A stretch of 46,872 nt of DNA from Pseudomonas sp. AFG_SD02_1510_Pfu_092 (GTDB lineage Bacteria > Pseudomonadota > Gammaproteobacteria > Pseudomonadales > Pseudomonadaceae): positions 1 through 46,872 of the forward strand of contig NZ_PUQD01000041.1 in the NCBI RefSeq assembly GCF_003331055.1, read 5' to 3'. The position numbers and the translations under genes were made by a program. Positions 34,794 to 43,627 of the stretch are shown piece by piece. Within the stretch, counting starts at the first letter, position 1; each line of letters begins with the position of its first letter. The notes beneath the pieces are model-generated. The model had not been told where the DNA came from and made no database searches. It saw only the letters and a program-made list of their open reading frames with translations.

Positions 34794-35573
34794 TCACTCG
34801 GCAGGGTGATCGCGCAGAAACACCAGGTGATCGGTCTTCGACTGCTCGGCACTGTAGTAGTAGCCCTGCACATCGAACCGCTTGAGTTGCTCCGGGTCGC
34901 TGATGCGTTGCTGGATGACGAAGCGGCTCATCATTCCGCGGGCTTTCTTGGCGTAGAAGCTGATGATCTTGTACTGGCCGTTCTTCAGGTCCTTGAAGTC
35001 GACATTGATCACCCGGGCTTGCAGCGCACTGCGTTTCACCGCGCTGAAATACTCGTTGCTGGCCAGGTTCAGCAGCACATCATCACCTTGTTCGGCCAGG
35101 GCCTGGTTCAGCCATTCGCTGATGCGTGTGCCCCAGAAGGCGTACAGGTCCTTGCCGCGGGCGTTGGCCAGCTTGGTGCCCATTTCCAGGCGGTAGGGTT
35201 GCATCAGGTCGAGCGGGCGCAGCAGGCCGTACAGGCCCGAGAGCATGCGCAAGTGGCCCTGGGCGTAACTGAAGTCGTCCTCGGCGAGGCTCTCGGCGTC
35301 CAGGCCGGTATAAACGTCACCCTTGAACGCCAGTAGCGCCTGCTTGGCATTGGCCGGGGTGAAATCCGGCGTCCAGCTACCGAAGCGCGCGGCATTCAGG
35401 CCGGCGAGCTTGTCGGACAGGTGCATCAGTTCGCTGATCTGCGCCGGCGACAGCTCGCGCAATTGCTGGATCAATTCCTGGGAGTCATCCAGGTACTGGG
35501 GGAGGGTAAACCGCTCGGTCACCGGCGGGGTGTCGTAGTCGAGGGTCTTGGCGGGGGAAATCACCGTCAGCAT
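34794..35573 (-). CDS. yaaA: YaaA-family peroxide stress protein (DUF328)
   Basis: A 259-residue cytoplasmic protein, the same length as E. coli YaaA (about 258). The N-terminus [17 protein letters not shown] and the blocks [40 protein letters not shown] and [20 protein letters not shown] are typical of the family. YaaA lowers free iron and protects DNA and proteins during peroxide stress in E. coli. I chose ATG 35573, which begins at the conserved block. The gene is divergent from the deacetylase-like gene, with an inverted repeat (35632-35648) between them. Confidence 0.94.
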   Translation of the reverse strand: MLTVISPAKTLDYDTPPVTERFTLPQYLDDSQELIQQLRELSPAQISELMHLSDKLAGLNAARFGSWTPDFTPANAKQALLAFKGDVYTGLDAESLAEDDFSYAQGHLRMLSGLYGLLRPLDLMQPYRLEMGTKLANARGKDLYAFWGTRISEWLNQALAEQGDDVLLNLASNEYFSAVKRSALQARVINVDFKDLKNGQYKIISFYAKKARGMMSRFVIQQRISDPEQLKRFDVQGYYYSAEQSKTDHLVFLRDHPAE

Positions 35574-35631
35574 CGGGTCGGCTCCTGGCATCGTTGGCGG
35601 GAATTCTACGGGCTGGGCGGTGCAAGTCCAA

Positions 35632-35648
35632 ACTATCGCGACGATAGT
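35632..35648. promoter_or_regulatory. Inverted repeat in the yaaA/deacetylase divergent promoter
   Basis: ACTATCG-CGA-CGATAGT is a perfect 7-bp inverted repeat with a 3-bp centre, 59 bp from the yaaA start and 62 bp from the deacetylase start. It is placed to control both genes. A TATAGT hexamer at 35674-35679 could be the -10 for the rightward gene. Confidence 0.45.
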
Positions 35649-35709
35649 CACAGACCCTGCCCGATGCAGGCGCTATAGTGCGCGTTTCGCCGTTGCGGAG
35701 CCTTCAACC

Positions 35710-36837
35710 GTGCGCATTGCTTCTGCCTTGCTGGCCGCTCTGCTGAGCCTGGCCGCGCAAGCCGCCCCATCCCCCCAGGCCAGCCTGGACCGCAGCCTGT
35801 GGCCCGAACAGCTGGACAGCCCGGCGCTGTTCGATGTCGCCTCGCGGGCCGAGATCCTTTCATTCGCCCGGGTGCTGCACGAAAGCGAGCTGCTGGACGA
35901 CGCGGCGCTGGCGGCCAGGCTGGGGCTGCGGCAGATCAACCTGCAGAAGGTGCGCCAGCTGCGCGCGCGCATGTGGCAGCGGTTGTGGGAGGGTTATCAA
36001 CAGGCGCAACGCAGTTGCGAGCAAGATGCGTCGTTCTGCTACCCGGTCACTACGATGACAGAATTGCGCACCCAGGCGGCGACGTTCGCCACCGATGTCG
36101 GCACGTTCTATACAGCCTGGATCGAGCCGAGCCACCAGTTCCATGTGCGCTACCTGGACGAGCAACTGCGCAAGGCCGCTTTGCTGCCACAGACCAGCAG
36201 CGAGGTGGAGCGGCTGTCGGCCCGTGAGCGCAATGGCGATGAACTGAACGACCGGGTGTTTCTACTGACCTTCGTTGGCGGGCCTGGGCCGGATGGCGGG
36301 GCTACCGACCTGCTGGCCGAGTACCTGCGCCGACAGAAGCTCGCGGGCACGTTCTTCGTGCTCGGCAACCGCCTGCAGCAACGCCGCGACGCCGGTGCGG
36401 CGAATGCCTTGCGCCGGCTGTATGGCGGGCAGTGCGTGGGGATTCAGGGGTGGGAGTACCGGTCGCACGCGCAGTGGACAGCCTGGCAGGACTCGCTGCG
36501 GCGCAGCCAGGCGCAGGTGCAGGCGGACCTGCCGGAGCACTATGTACCGTTGTTCCGGCCGCCGTACGGCCAGCGTCGGGCCGATGGCGAGGCGTTCATG
36601 GCCAGCCAGCAGTTGCGCGTGTCGCTGTGGGATATCGATGCCCAGGATGATGGCGCATTGAGCGCCGAGGCTTCGGCGCAGCGCGTACTGACCTTGATGC
36701 TGCTATGGCGCAAGGGGGTGGTGCAGTTCCATGACAGCCAGGCCAAGGCCCAGCCGGCGCTGGAATGGTTGTTGCGCAATACCGCGCAGAGCGGCATCGG
36801 CTGGGAAGATTGTCGGGAATATGGATATCGCGAATAG
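35710..36837 (+). CDS. Secreted polysaccharide-deacetylase-like protein with degenerate NodB motif 1
   Basis: A 375-residue protein starting at GTG 35710 (GGAG 9 bp upstream), with a signal peptide ASALLAALLSLAAQAAP. Residues 25-180 are an alpha-helical region I do not recognise. Residues 184-345 resemble the NodB fold: TFFVLGN (214-220), RPPYG (283-287), LWDIDAQDD (306-314) and VVQFHDS (337-343). Motif 1, normally TFDDGP with the catalytic and metal-binding aspartates, is TFVGGP (187-192). The first His of motif 2 is Glu249, while His253 remains. It is therefore probably not a standard metal-dependent deacetylase. Its nearness to the alginate operon is suggestive only. Confidence 0.85.
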   Translation: MRIASALLAALLSLAAQAAPSPQASLDRSLWPEQLDSPALFDVASRAEILSFARVLHESELLDDAALAARLGLRQINLQKVRQLRARMWQRLWEGYQQAQRSCEQDASFCYPVTTMTELRTQAATFATDVGTFYTAWIEPSHQFHVRYLDEQLRKAALLPQTSSEVERLSARERNGDELNDRVFLLTFVGGPGPDGGATDLLAEYLRRQKLAGTFFVLGNRLQQRRDAGAANALRRLYGGQCVGIQGWEYRSHAQWTAWQDSLRRSQAQVQADLPEHYVPLFRPPYGQRRADGEAFMASQQLRVSLWDIDAQDDGALSAEASAQRVLTLMLLWRKGVVQFHDSQAKAQPALEWLLRNTAQSGIGWEDCREYGYRE

Positions 36838-37118
36838 AGGGTGTGACTTCTGACTGTAGTCCCCTCTCGGGCTGTCGCCAAGGCCCCTTCGTCAATCGGA
36901 AAAATAAACTTCAAAAAGGCGTAAAAATGCTTTTTTCGGTCATCGTTTTTGCTGTATGAAGAAACCAGACAGCCGATTCCTGCAGCACAGGTGGCGTCAT
37001 CCAGGCCCCACCTAGCCAGGTTTCCTTCCCGCCCGTAACAACGCGGCCACGGGAGAACGGCAGTCACTCTGCGGCGTAACAGACCACGCCGTGTGGCTTC
37101 GACATAAGGTGACCGAGT

Positions 37119-38513
37119 ATGGATGACCAAGGACGCAACCCTTCCTCCAGCAAGCCTATCCTGTATGTGCTCGATACCAACGTCCTGATTCACGACCCCA
37201 ACGCGTTACTCAACTTCGAGGAGCACCACGTCGCCATCCCGATGACGGTGCTGGAGGAACTCGACAAACTCAAGGCCGGCAAGCAGAGCATCGCCGCCGA
37301 ATGCCGCCAGGCCATCCGCCTGATCGACCAGACCCTCGGTGATGCCTCGCCCAGCGACGTCGAGCAGGGCGTGCCGATCCAGCGTGGCAAAAGCGGGCCC
37401 AAGGGCTTCCTGTCCATCCTGATGACCCCGCGCAACGAGCCGAACAAGCTGCTGCCGGAAAACCTCAACGACAACATCATCATCAACCAGCTGCTGGAAG
37501 TCCGGGCCCGGCGCACCGACCTGGATGTGGTGCTGGTCACCAAAGACATCAACATGCGCCTGAAGGCGCGCGCCTGTGGCATCGCCGCCGAGGACTACAG
37601 CACGGACCAACTGGTCGATGACGTGTCCTTGCTGTCCAAGGGCTATCACTCCGTCAGTGGCTCGTTCTGGGACCGGGTGAGCAAGGTCGATACCCGTCAG
37701 GAGCGTGGCCGCACCTGGCACCGGGTGCAGCTGACCGACAACCTGCCGGCGGTGCATGTCAACGAGTTCATCATCGACGAGCAGGGCTTCGTCGGCTGGA
37801 TCAAGGGCATCCGCAACGATGAACTGCTGTTGCTCGACCTGCACCAGGAGCCGCTGCTGCACCAGGAGGCCTGGGGCCTGAAGCCACGGGACATCCACCA
37901 GAGCCTGGCGCTGTTCGCCCTGCTCGACCCGGATATCCACCTGGTCAACCTGACCGGCGCCGCCGGTTCCGGCAAGACCATCCTGGCCCTGGCTGCGGCC
38001 ATCGAACAGACCATGGTCAGCAAGCGCTACCGGCGCATCATCGCCACCCGCAGTGTGCAGGGGCTGGACCAGGAGATCGGCTTCCTGCCGGGTACCGAGG
38101 CCGAGAAGATGGAGCCCTGGCTGGGCGCCATCACCGACAACCTCGAAGCCTTGCACATGGATGACGAAAGCACCCACGGCAGCGTCGAGTACATCCTCGA
38201 GCGCGTACCGTTGCAGTTCAAGTCGCTGAACTACATCCGCGGCCGCAGCTTCCAGCAGAGCCTGATCCTGATCGACGAGTGCCAGAACCTGACGCCGCAC
38301 CAGATGAAAACCATCATCACCCGTGCCGGCTCCGGGTCCAAGGTGGTCTGCCTGGGTAACCTGGCGCAGATCGACACCCCCTACCTGTCCGCGACCAGCT
38401 CGGGCCTGACCTACCTGACCGAGCGCTTCAAGGACTTCCCCCATGGCGTGCACATCACCCTGCAGGGCGTGCCCCGCTCGGTGCTGGCCGAGTACGCCGA
38501 GTCGCATTTGTAA
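37119..38513 (+). CDS. PIN domain-PhoH ATPase fusion (PhoH2-like)
   Basis: A 464-residue cytoplasmic protein. The N-terminal PIN/PilT-N ribonuclease domain (about 13-150) shows the acidic residues of YVLDTNVLIHDPN (Asp19) and VLEELDKLK. The C-terminal PhoH ATPase (about 240-460) carries Walker A GAAGSGKT (280-287), Walker B LILIDECQN (Asp386) and GSKVVCLGNLAQIDTPY. Such fusions are reported to act as helicase-ribonucleases on RNA. The ATG at 37119 has AAGGTGACC upstream. A 281-bp noncoding region precedes it with nothing I can identify, and a strong intrinsic terminator follows. Confidence 0.94.
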   Translation: MDDQGRNPSSSKPILYVLDTNVLIHDPNALLNFEEHHVAIPMTVLEELDKLKAGKQSIAAECRQAIRLIDQTLGDASPSDVEQGVPIQRGKSGPKGFLSILMTPRNEPNKLLPENLNDNIIINQLLEVRARRTDLDVVLVTKDINMRLKARACGIAAEDYSTDQLVDDVSLLSKGYHSVSGSFWDRVSKVDTRQERGRTWHRVQLTDNLPAVHVNEFIIDEQGFVGWIKGIRNDELLLLDLHQEPLLHQEAWGLKPRDIHQSLALFALLDPDIHLVNLTGAAGSGKTILALAAAIEQTMVSKRYRRIIATRSVQGLDQEIGFLPGTEAEKMEPWLGAITDNLEALHMDDESTHGSVEYILERVPLQFKSLNYIRGRSFQQSLILIDECQNLTPHQMKTIITRAGSGSKVVCLGNLAQIDTPYLSATSSGLTYLTERFKDFPHGVHITLQGVPRSVLAEYAESHL

Positions 38514-38522
38514 AGCTATGCA

Positions 38523-38544
38523 GCCGGGCAGATCACTGCCCGGC
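38523..38544 (+). terminator. Intrinsic terminator of the phoH-like gene
   Basis: GCCGGGCAG-ATCA-CTGCCCGGC is a perfect 9-bp stem with a 4-nt loop followed by CTTTTC, starting 9 bp after the stop codon. It runs into the following REP pair. Confidence 0.8.
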
Positions 38545-38614
38545 CTTTTCGCGGGCACGCCCGCTCCCACAGGTTCTACGCCTGGGTGGGAGCGGGCGAG
38601 CCCGCGAAGAGGCC
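38542..38614. repeat. Convergent REP pair
   Basis: GGCCTTTTCGCGGGCACGCC... (38542) and its inverted counterpart ending GAAGAGGCC (38614) separate the phoH-like gene from moaC. Confidence 0.88.
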
Positions 38615-38691
38615 ATTCCTGTTGACACATATCGCTGCTCAAACCTGACCCACAGGTTTACACTGCGGGTTCCCTTCACAGGAGCAGAGCA

Positions 38692-39162
38692 GTGCTGACA
38701 CATCTTGATTCCCAGGGGCGGGCCAACATGGTCGACGTCACTGAAAAGGCCGTGACCGAGCGCGAGGCCACCGCCGAGGCGCGGGTGCGCATGTTGCCGC
38801 AGACCTTGCAGATGATCGTCGACGGTGAGCATCCCAAGGGCGACGTGTTCGCCGTGGCGCGCATTGCCGGGATCCAGGCGGCGAAGAAGACCAGCGACCT
38901 GATCCCGCTGTGCCACCCGCTGATGCTGACCAGCGTCAAGGTCGAGCTCAGCGCCGAGGGGCAGGATGCCGTGCGCATCGTCGCCCGCTGCAAACTGGCC
39001 GGGCAGACCGGCGTGGAGATGGAAGCGCTGACTGCGGCCAGCGTTGCGGCCCTGACGATCTATGACATGTGCAAGGCTGTGGATAAAGGCATGGTCATCG
39101 AGCAGGTGCGCCTGCTGGAGAAACTCGGCGGCAAGAGCGGCCACTACAAGGCGGAGGCGTGA
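38692..39162 (+). CDS. moaC: MoaC, cyclic pyranopterin monophosphate synthase
   Basis: A 156-residue cytoplasmic enzyme of molybdenum cofactor synthesis that forms cyclic pyranopterin monophosphate from the MoaA product. Conserved blocks are present: [19 protein letters not shown] at the N-terminus, [15 protein letters not shown] (active-site region), [10 protein letters not shown] and [12 protein letters not shown] with the catalytic Asp-Lys pair. The start is GTG 38692, preceded by CAGGAG at 8 bp. It overlaps the moaD start region; moaC, moaD and moaE are one operon. No moaA or moaB is nearby. Confidence 0.97.
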   Translation: MLTHLDSQGRANMVDVTEKAVTEREATAEARVRMLPQTLQMIVDGEHPKGDVFAVARIAGIQAAKKTSDLIPLCHPLMLTSVKVELSAEGQDAVRIVARCKLAGQTGVEMEALTAASVAALTIYDMCKAVDKGMVIEQVRLLEKLGGKSGHYKAEA

Positions 39163-39407
39163 TGAAGGTCAAGGTGATGTACTTCGCCCGTTACCGCGAG
39201 CTGCTGGGCGTGGATGCGGAGCGGTTGGAGGGCGCGTTCAAGGTGCTCGACGATGTGCGCCAGGCCTTGGTGGCCAAGGGCGGGCAGTATGCGGTACTGG
39301 CCGAGCAGAACCTGATGTGCGCGCGCAACGAAGAGCTGTGCAAGCTTGATGAGCCGCTGCAGGACGGTGATGAAGTGGCGTTCTTCCCGCCGGTGACCGG
39401 AGGCTGA
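39162..39407 (+). CDS. moaD: MoaD, molybdopterin synthase sulfur-carrier subunit
   Basis: An 81-residue ubiquitin-like sulfur carrier. The C-terminus FFPPVTGG ends in the Gly-Gly that is thiocarboxylated and inserts into MoaE. KVKVMYFARYRELLGVDAER is the usual first strand and helix. I use ATG 39162, which shares its A with the moaC stop codon; GTG 39159 in the same frame is possible, and the GGAGG at 39152 serves either. It is followed 2 bp later by moaE. Confidence 0.95.
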   Translation: MKVKVMYFARYRELLGVDAERLEGAFKVLDDVRQALVAKGGQYAVLAEQNLMCARNEELCKLDEPLQDGDEVAFFPPVTGG

Positions 39408-39409
39408 GC

Positions 39410-39856
39410 ATGGCTGTGCGCGTACAGGAAAGCCCGTTCGACCCGGGTGCCGAGACCAATGCCATGCATGCGGCCAATGTCGGTGTGGGCGCGGTGGTCG
39501 GCTTTGTCGGCTATGTGCGGGATTTCAACGACGGCCGTGAAGTGGCCGGAATGTTTCTCGAGCACTATTCGGGCATGACCGAAAAGGCCTTGGCGAAGAT
39601 CGTGGTCGAGGCCGAGCAGCGCTGGCCGTTACTCAAGGTCGAGGTGTTGCACCGCATCGGGGCGCTGGAACCGGGCGAACCGATCGTCTTCGTCGGGGTG
39701 GCCAGTGCCCACCGGCAGGCGGCGTTCGATGCCTGCAACTTCATCATGGACTACCTGAAGACCCGGGCGCCGTTCTGGAAGAAAGAGAATACCCAGGAAG
39801 GGCCGCGGTGGGTGGAAGGCAGGCAGAGTGACCAGGATGCTGCAGGGCGCTGGTAG
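39410..39856 (+). CDS. moaE: MoaE, molybdopterin synthase catalytic subunit
   Basis: A 148-residue subunit that uses sulfur carried by MoaD to make molybdopterin. Family marks are GAVVGFVGYVRDFNDGREVA, FLEHYSGMTEKALAKI, HRIGALEPGEPIVFVGVASA, HRQAAFDACNFIMDYLKTRA and PFWKKE with the active-site lysines. The ATG at 39410 lies 2 bp after moaD. A GC hairpin (39872-39888) and a very long REP palindrome follow, ending the operon against the convergent rhlB gene. Confidence 0.96.
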   Translation: MAVRVQESPFDPGAETNAMHAANVGVGAVVGFVGYVRDFNDGREVAGMFLEHYSGMTEKALAKIVVEAEQRWPLLKVEVLHRIGALEPGEPIVFVGVASAHRQAAFDACNFIMDYLKTRAPFWKKENTQEGPRWVEGRQSDQDAAGRW

Positions 39857-39871
39857 ACAGGATACCGATGG

Positions 39872-39888
39872 CCGGGGCTTTGCCCCGG
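39872..39888 (+). terminator. Hairpin after moaE
   Basis: CCGGGGC-TTT-GCCCCGG, a perfect 7-bp stem with a 3-nt loop, begins 15 bp after the moaE stop and is followed directly by the REP palindrome. The T-run is short (TTCG). Confidence 0.55.
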
Positions 39889-39970
39889 TTCGCGGGCTTG
39901 CCCGCTCCCACAGGTACTGCACAGGTTTCGAAAGCTGTGCAGTACCTGTGGGAGCGGGCAAGCCCGCGAA
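39889..39970. repeat. 82-bp perfect palindrome made of two REP units
   Basis: The left arm 39889-39924 (TTCGCGGGCTTGCCCGCTCC... through ACTGCACAG) and the right arm 39935-39970 are exact inverted copies of 36 bp around the 10-nt loop GTTTCGAAAG. The match extends well past the REP cores. It lies between the convergent moaE and rhlB genes and ends 14 bp before the rhlB stop. Confidence 0.93.
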
Positions 39971-39984
39971 GAGGCCGGCACAGG

Positions 39985-41442
39985 TCAGTGGTGCTTGCGC
40001 GGCACCGGCTTGAGCAGTTCGTCCGGCGGCATCTCGCACTTGATCTTGCGCCCCAGCAGCGATTCGATCGCCGGCAGCTGATACGAGTCATCCTCCCCGG
40101 CAAAGCTGATCGACACACCGCTGGTACCGGCGCGACCGGTACGGCCGATGCGGTGCACGTAGTCGTCCGGGTCTTCCGGCAGGGTGAAGTTGATCACGTG
40201 GCTGATGCCATCGATATGGATCCCGCGCCCCGCCACATCGGTGGCCACCAGCACGGTAATACGCCCTTCGCGGAAACTCTCCAGGGTGCGGATACGCTTG
40301 TGCTGCGGCACGTCACCCGACAACTGCGCGGCATTGATGCCGTCGCGCACCAGTTTTTCCTCGATGCGTCGCACTTCGTCCTTGCGGTTGGCGAACACCA
40401 TCACCCGTTCCCATTTGTTCTGGGTCACCAGGTTGTACAGCAGCTTGTACTTGTCGCTGCCGGCCACCGCGTACACATGCTGCTCCACGGTTTCGCTGGC
40501 CACGTTCTCCGGCTCGATCTCGACGATGGCCGGGTCGGTGGTCCACTGCTTGGCCAGGTTCATCACATCGTCGGTGAAGGTGGCCGAGAACAGCAGGGTC
40601 TGGCGCTCGCTTTTCGGTGGCGTCTGGCGAATGATCTGACGCACTTGCGGGATGAAGCCCATGTCGAGCATGCGGTCGGCTTCGTCCAGCACCATCACCT
40701 CGACCATGTCCAGGTGCACCTCGCCGCGCTGGTTGAAGTCCAGCAGGCGGCCTGGGGTGGCCACCAGAATGTCGCAATGGCGCGCTTCCAGGGCCTTGAG
40801 CTGCTTGTCGAAGTCCATGCCGCCGACAAAGCTCATCACGTTCAGGCCGGTGTACTTGGTCAGGGCGACGGCGTCCTTGGCGATCTGCACCACCAGCTCG
40901 CGGGTGGGCGCGATGATCAGCGCGCGCGGCTCGCCCATGTAGCGCTCCTTGGGCGGCGGCGTCTGCTGCAGCTGGGAAATGATCGAAATCAGGAACGCCG
41001 CAGTCTTGCCGGTACCGGTCTGGGCCCGGCCGATGGCGTCCTGACCACGCAGGGTGTAGCCCAGCACCTGCGCCTGGATCGGCGTGCAGTACGGGAAGCC
41101 CAGGTCGTGGATGGCGTGCATCAGCTCGTTGGACAGCTTGAAGTCGTGGAAGCGGGTCTTGCCTTCCTGCGGCTCGACCACAAAGTCTTCCGGTTTCCAC
41201 AGGCTGGCCTGCGGCTTGGGCTTGCGCTCGCGACGTGGTTTGTCCTTGGCCGGCTTTTCAGCGGCTGGCGCAACGGCGACAGGTTGTTCAGCCTTGGCGG
41301 CGGGGGTGGCGCGCGGGGCGGCCGGCTGGGCTGCAGCCCGGGCCTCGCTGGCGGGCGCCGGCGGCGTCACGCTGGCAGCAGGAGCGGCGGCCTGAGGCGC
41401 GGCGTCTCCCTTGCCGAATATTTTCTTGAGTGCCTTGAGCAC
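39985..41442 (-). CDS. rhlB: RhlB, DEAD-box ATP-dependent RNA helicase
   Basis: A 485-residue RNA helicase. An N-terminal low-complexity extension of about 90 residues rich in Ala, Pro and Lys precedes the core. Core motifs are the Q motif ([10 protein letters not shown]), Walker [28 protein letters not shown] in [15 protein letters not shown] in LLFSATFTD, and [10 protein letters not shown] near the C-terminus. A short basic tail (VPRKHH) follows. It unwinds RNA and may work with RNase E in the degradosome. The extension is longer than in E. coli RhlB, as usual for Pseudomonas. It converges with moaE. Confidence 0.94.
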   Translation of the reverse strand: MLKALKKIFGKGDAAPQAAAPAASVTPPAPASEARAAAQPAAPRATPAAKAEQPVAVAPAAEKPAKDKPRRERKPKPQASLWKPEDFVVEPQEGKTRFHDFKLSNELMHAIHDLGFPYCTPIQAQVLGYTLRGQDAIGRAQTGTGKTAAFLISIISQLQQTPPPKERYMGEPRALIIAPTRELVVQIAKDAVALTKYTGLNVMSFVGGMDFDKQLKALEARHCDILVATPGRLLDFNQRGEVHLDMVEVMVLDEADRMLDMGFIPQVRQIIRQTPPKSERQTLLFSATFTDDVMNLAKQWTTDPAIVEIEPENVASETVEQHVYAVAGSDKYKLLYNLVTQNKWERVMVFANRKDEVRRIEEKLVRDGINAAQLSGDVPQHKRIRTLESFREGRITVLVATDVAGRGIHIDGISHVINFTLPEDPDDYVHRIGRTGRAGTSGVSISFAGEDDSYQLPAIESLLGRKIKCEMPPDELLKPVPRKHH

Positions 41443-41543
41443 GGTCGTCTCATCAACTGGTTAAGGAATGTACGCCGGGCAGTGTAATGCAAGATTCAGG
41501 TGCGGCGTAGTGGAATAGCCTTACAACTACAGGCGGCTGTGGC

Positions 41544-42532
<989 letters not shown>

Positions 42533-43561
42533 ATGAAGATGTTGAAAACCACCCTGGCAGTCCTGACCGCTGCCGCCGCGCTGGGCGCCGTGAGCAATGC
42601 CCAGGCCGGCGCCACCCTCGACGCGGTAAAGAAGAAGGGCTTCGTCCAGTGTGGCGTGAGCGACGGTCTTCCAGGCTTCTCGGTACCTGATGCGCAGGGC
42701 AAGATCGTCGGTATCGACGCCGATGTGTGCCGCGCCGTGGCCGCCGCCGTGTTCGGCGATGCGACCAAGGTCAAGTTCAGCCAGCTCAACGCCAAGGAAC
42801 GCTTCACCGCCCTGCAGTCGGGCGAGGTCGATGTGCTGTCGCGCAACACCACCTGGACCAGCTCGCGCGATGCCGGCATGGGCCTGGTATTCGCCGGTGT
42901 CACCTACTATGACGGCGTCGGTTTCCTGGTCAACAAGAAGCTGGGCGTATCCAGCGCCAAGGAACTCGATGGCGCGACCATCTGCATCCAGGCCGGCACC
43001 ACCACCGAGCTGAACGTGTCGGACTTCTTCCGTGCCAATGGCCTGAAATACACCCCGATCACCTTCGATACCTCTGACGAAAGCGCCAAGTCGCTGGAGT
43101 CCGGCCGTTGCGACGTGCTGACCTCGGACAAGTCGCAGCTGTTCGCCCAGCGTTCCAAGCTGGCCGCGCCAACCGAGTACGTGGTACTGCCGGAAACCAT
43201 CTCCAAGGAGCCACTGGGCCCGGTGGTGCGCAAGGGCGACGAGGAGTGGTTCAGCATCGTCAAGTGGACCCTGTTCGCCATGCTCAACGCCGAAGAGGCG
43301 GGCATCACCTCGAAGAACGTCGAGGCTGAGGCCAAAGGCACCAAGAACCCGGACGTCGCCCGTCTGCTGGGCGCCGATGGCGAGTACGGCAAGGACCTCA
43401 AACTGCCCAAAGACTGGGTAGTGCAGATCGTCAAGCAAGTCGGCAACTACGGCGAAGTGTTCGAGAAGAACCTCGGCCAGGGCACCGACCTGAAGATCGA
43501 CCGTGGCATGAACGCCCTGTGGAACAACGGCGGCATCCAGTACGCGCCACCTGTGCGCTGA
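42533..43561 (+). CDS. aapJ: AapJ, periplasmic polar amino-acid-binding protein
   Basis: A 342-residue solute-binding protein of the AapJ/BztA family, longer than ordinary glutamine-binding proteins. The signal peptide is MLKTTLAVLTAAAALGAVSN with cleavage near AQA-GA. The SBP_bac_3 fold shows GVSDGLPGFSVPDAQGKIVG, GIDADVCRAVAAAVFGD, SRNTTWTSSRDAGMG and the family-typical LGVSSAKELDGATICIQAGT. It captures glutamate, aspartate and other amino acids for AapQMP. GGAGG lies 6 bp before the ATG. A sigma-54 promoter precedes it and a stem-loop follows it, which would favour excess binding protein over permease. Confidence 0.95.
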   Translation: MKMLKTTLAVLTAAAALGAVSNAQAGATLDAVKKKGFVQCGVSDGLPGFSVPDAQGKIVGIDADVCRAVAAAVFGDATKVKFSQLNAKERFTALQSGEVDVLSRNTTWTSSRDAGMGLVFAGVTYYDGVGFLVNKKLGVSSAKELDGATICIQAGTTTELNVSDFFRANGLKYTPITFDTSDESAKSLESGRCDVLTSDKSQLFAQRSKLAAPTEYVVLPETISKEPLGPVVRKGDEEWFSIVKWTLFAMLNAEEAGITSKNVEAEAKGTKNPDVARLLGADGEYGKDLKLPKDWVVQIVKQVGNYGEVFEKNLGQGTDLKIDRGMNALWNNGGIQYAPPVR

Positions 43562-43569
43562 TGGCTGCA

Positions 43570-43596
43570 CCTGCGGCGGCATCCCGCCGCCGCAGG
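43570..43596 (+). terminator. Stem-loop between aapJ and aapQ
   Basis: CCTGCGGCGG (43570-43579) and CCGCCGCAGG (43587-43596) form a perfect 10-bp stem with a 7-nt loop in the 66-bp aapJ-aapQ gap. There is no T-run. The likely role is mRNA 3'-end protection or attenuation, raising AapJ over the permeases. Confidence 0.7.
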
Positions 43597-43627
43597 CTGT
43601 TCGGAACCCTACTTTCCGGGGCACTTC

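Noticed and set aside
34359..34873. Short minus-strand frames in the algD upstream region
   Set aside because: They overlap the promoter candidate and REP sequence, have no ribosome-binding site in good position and show no recognisable protein features.
36765..36959. 64-residue plus-strand frame after the deacetylase-like gene
   Set aside because: It begins inside the preceding gene in another frame and has no ribosome-binding site or recognisable sequence.
1116..39970. Regularly placed palindromes as a possible CRISPR array
   Set aside because: The repeats are far apart, in inverted pairs and strictly intergenic, with no spacer regularity and no cas genes. They are REP elements.
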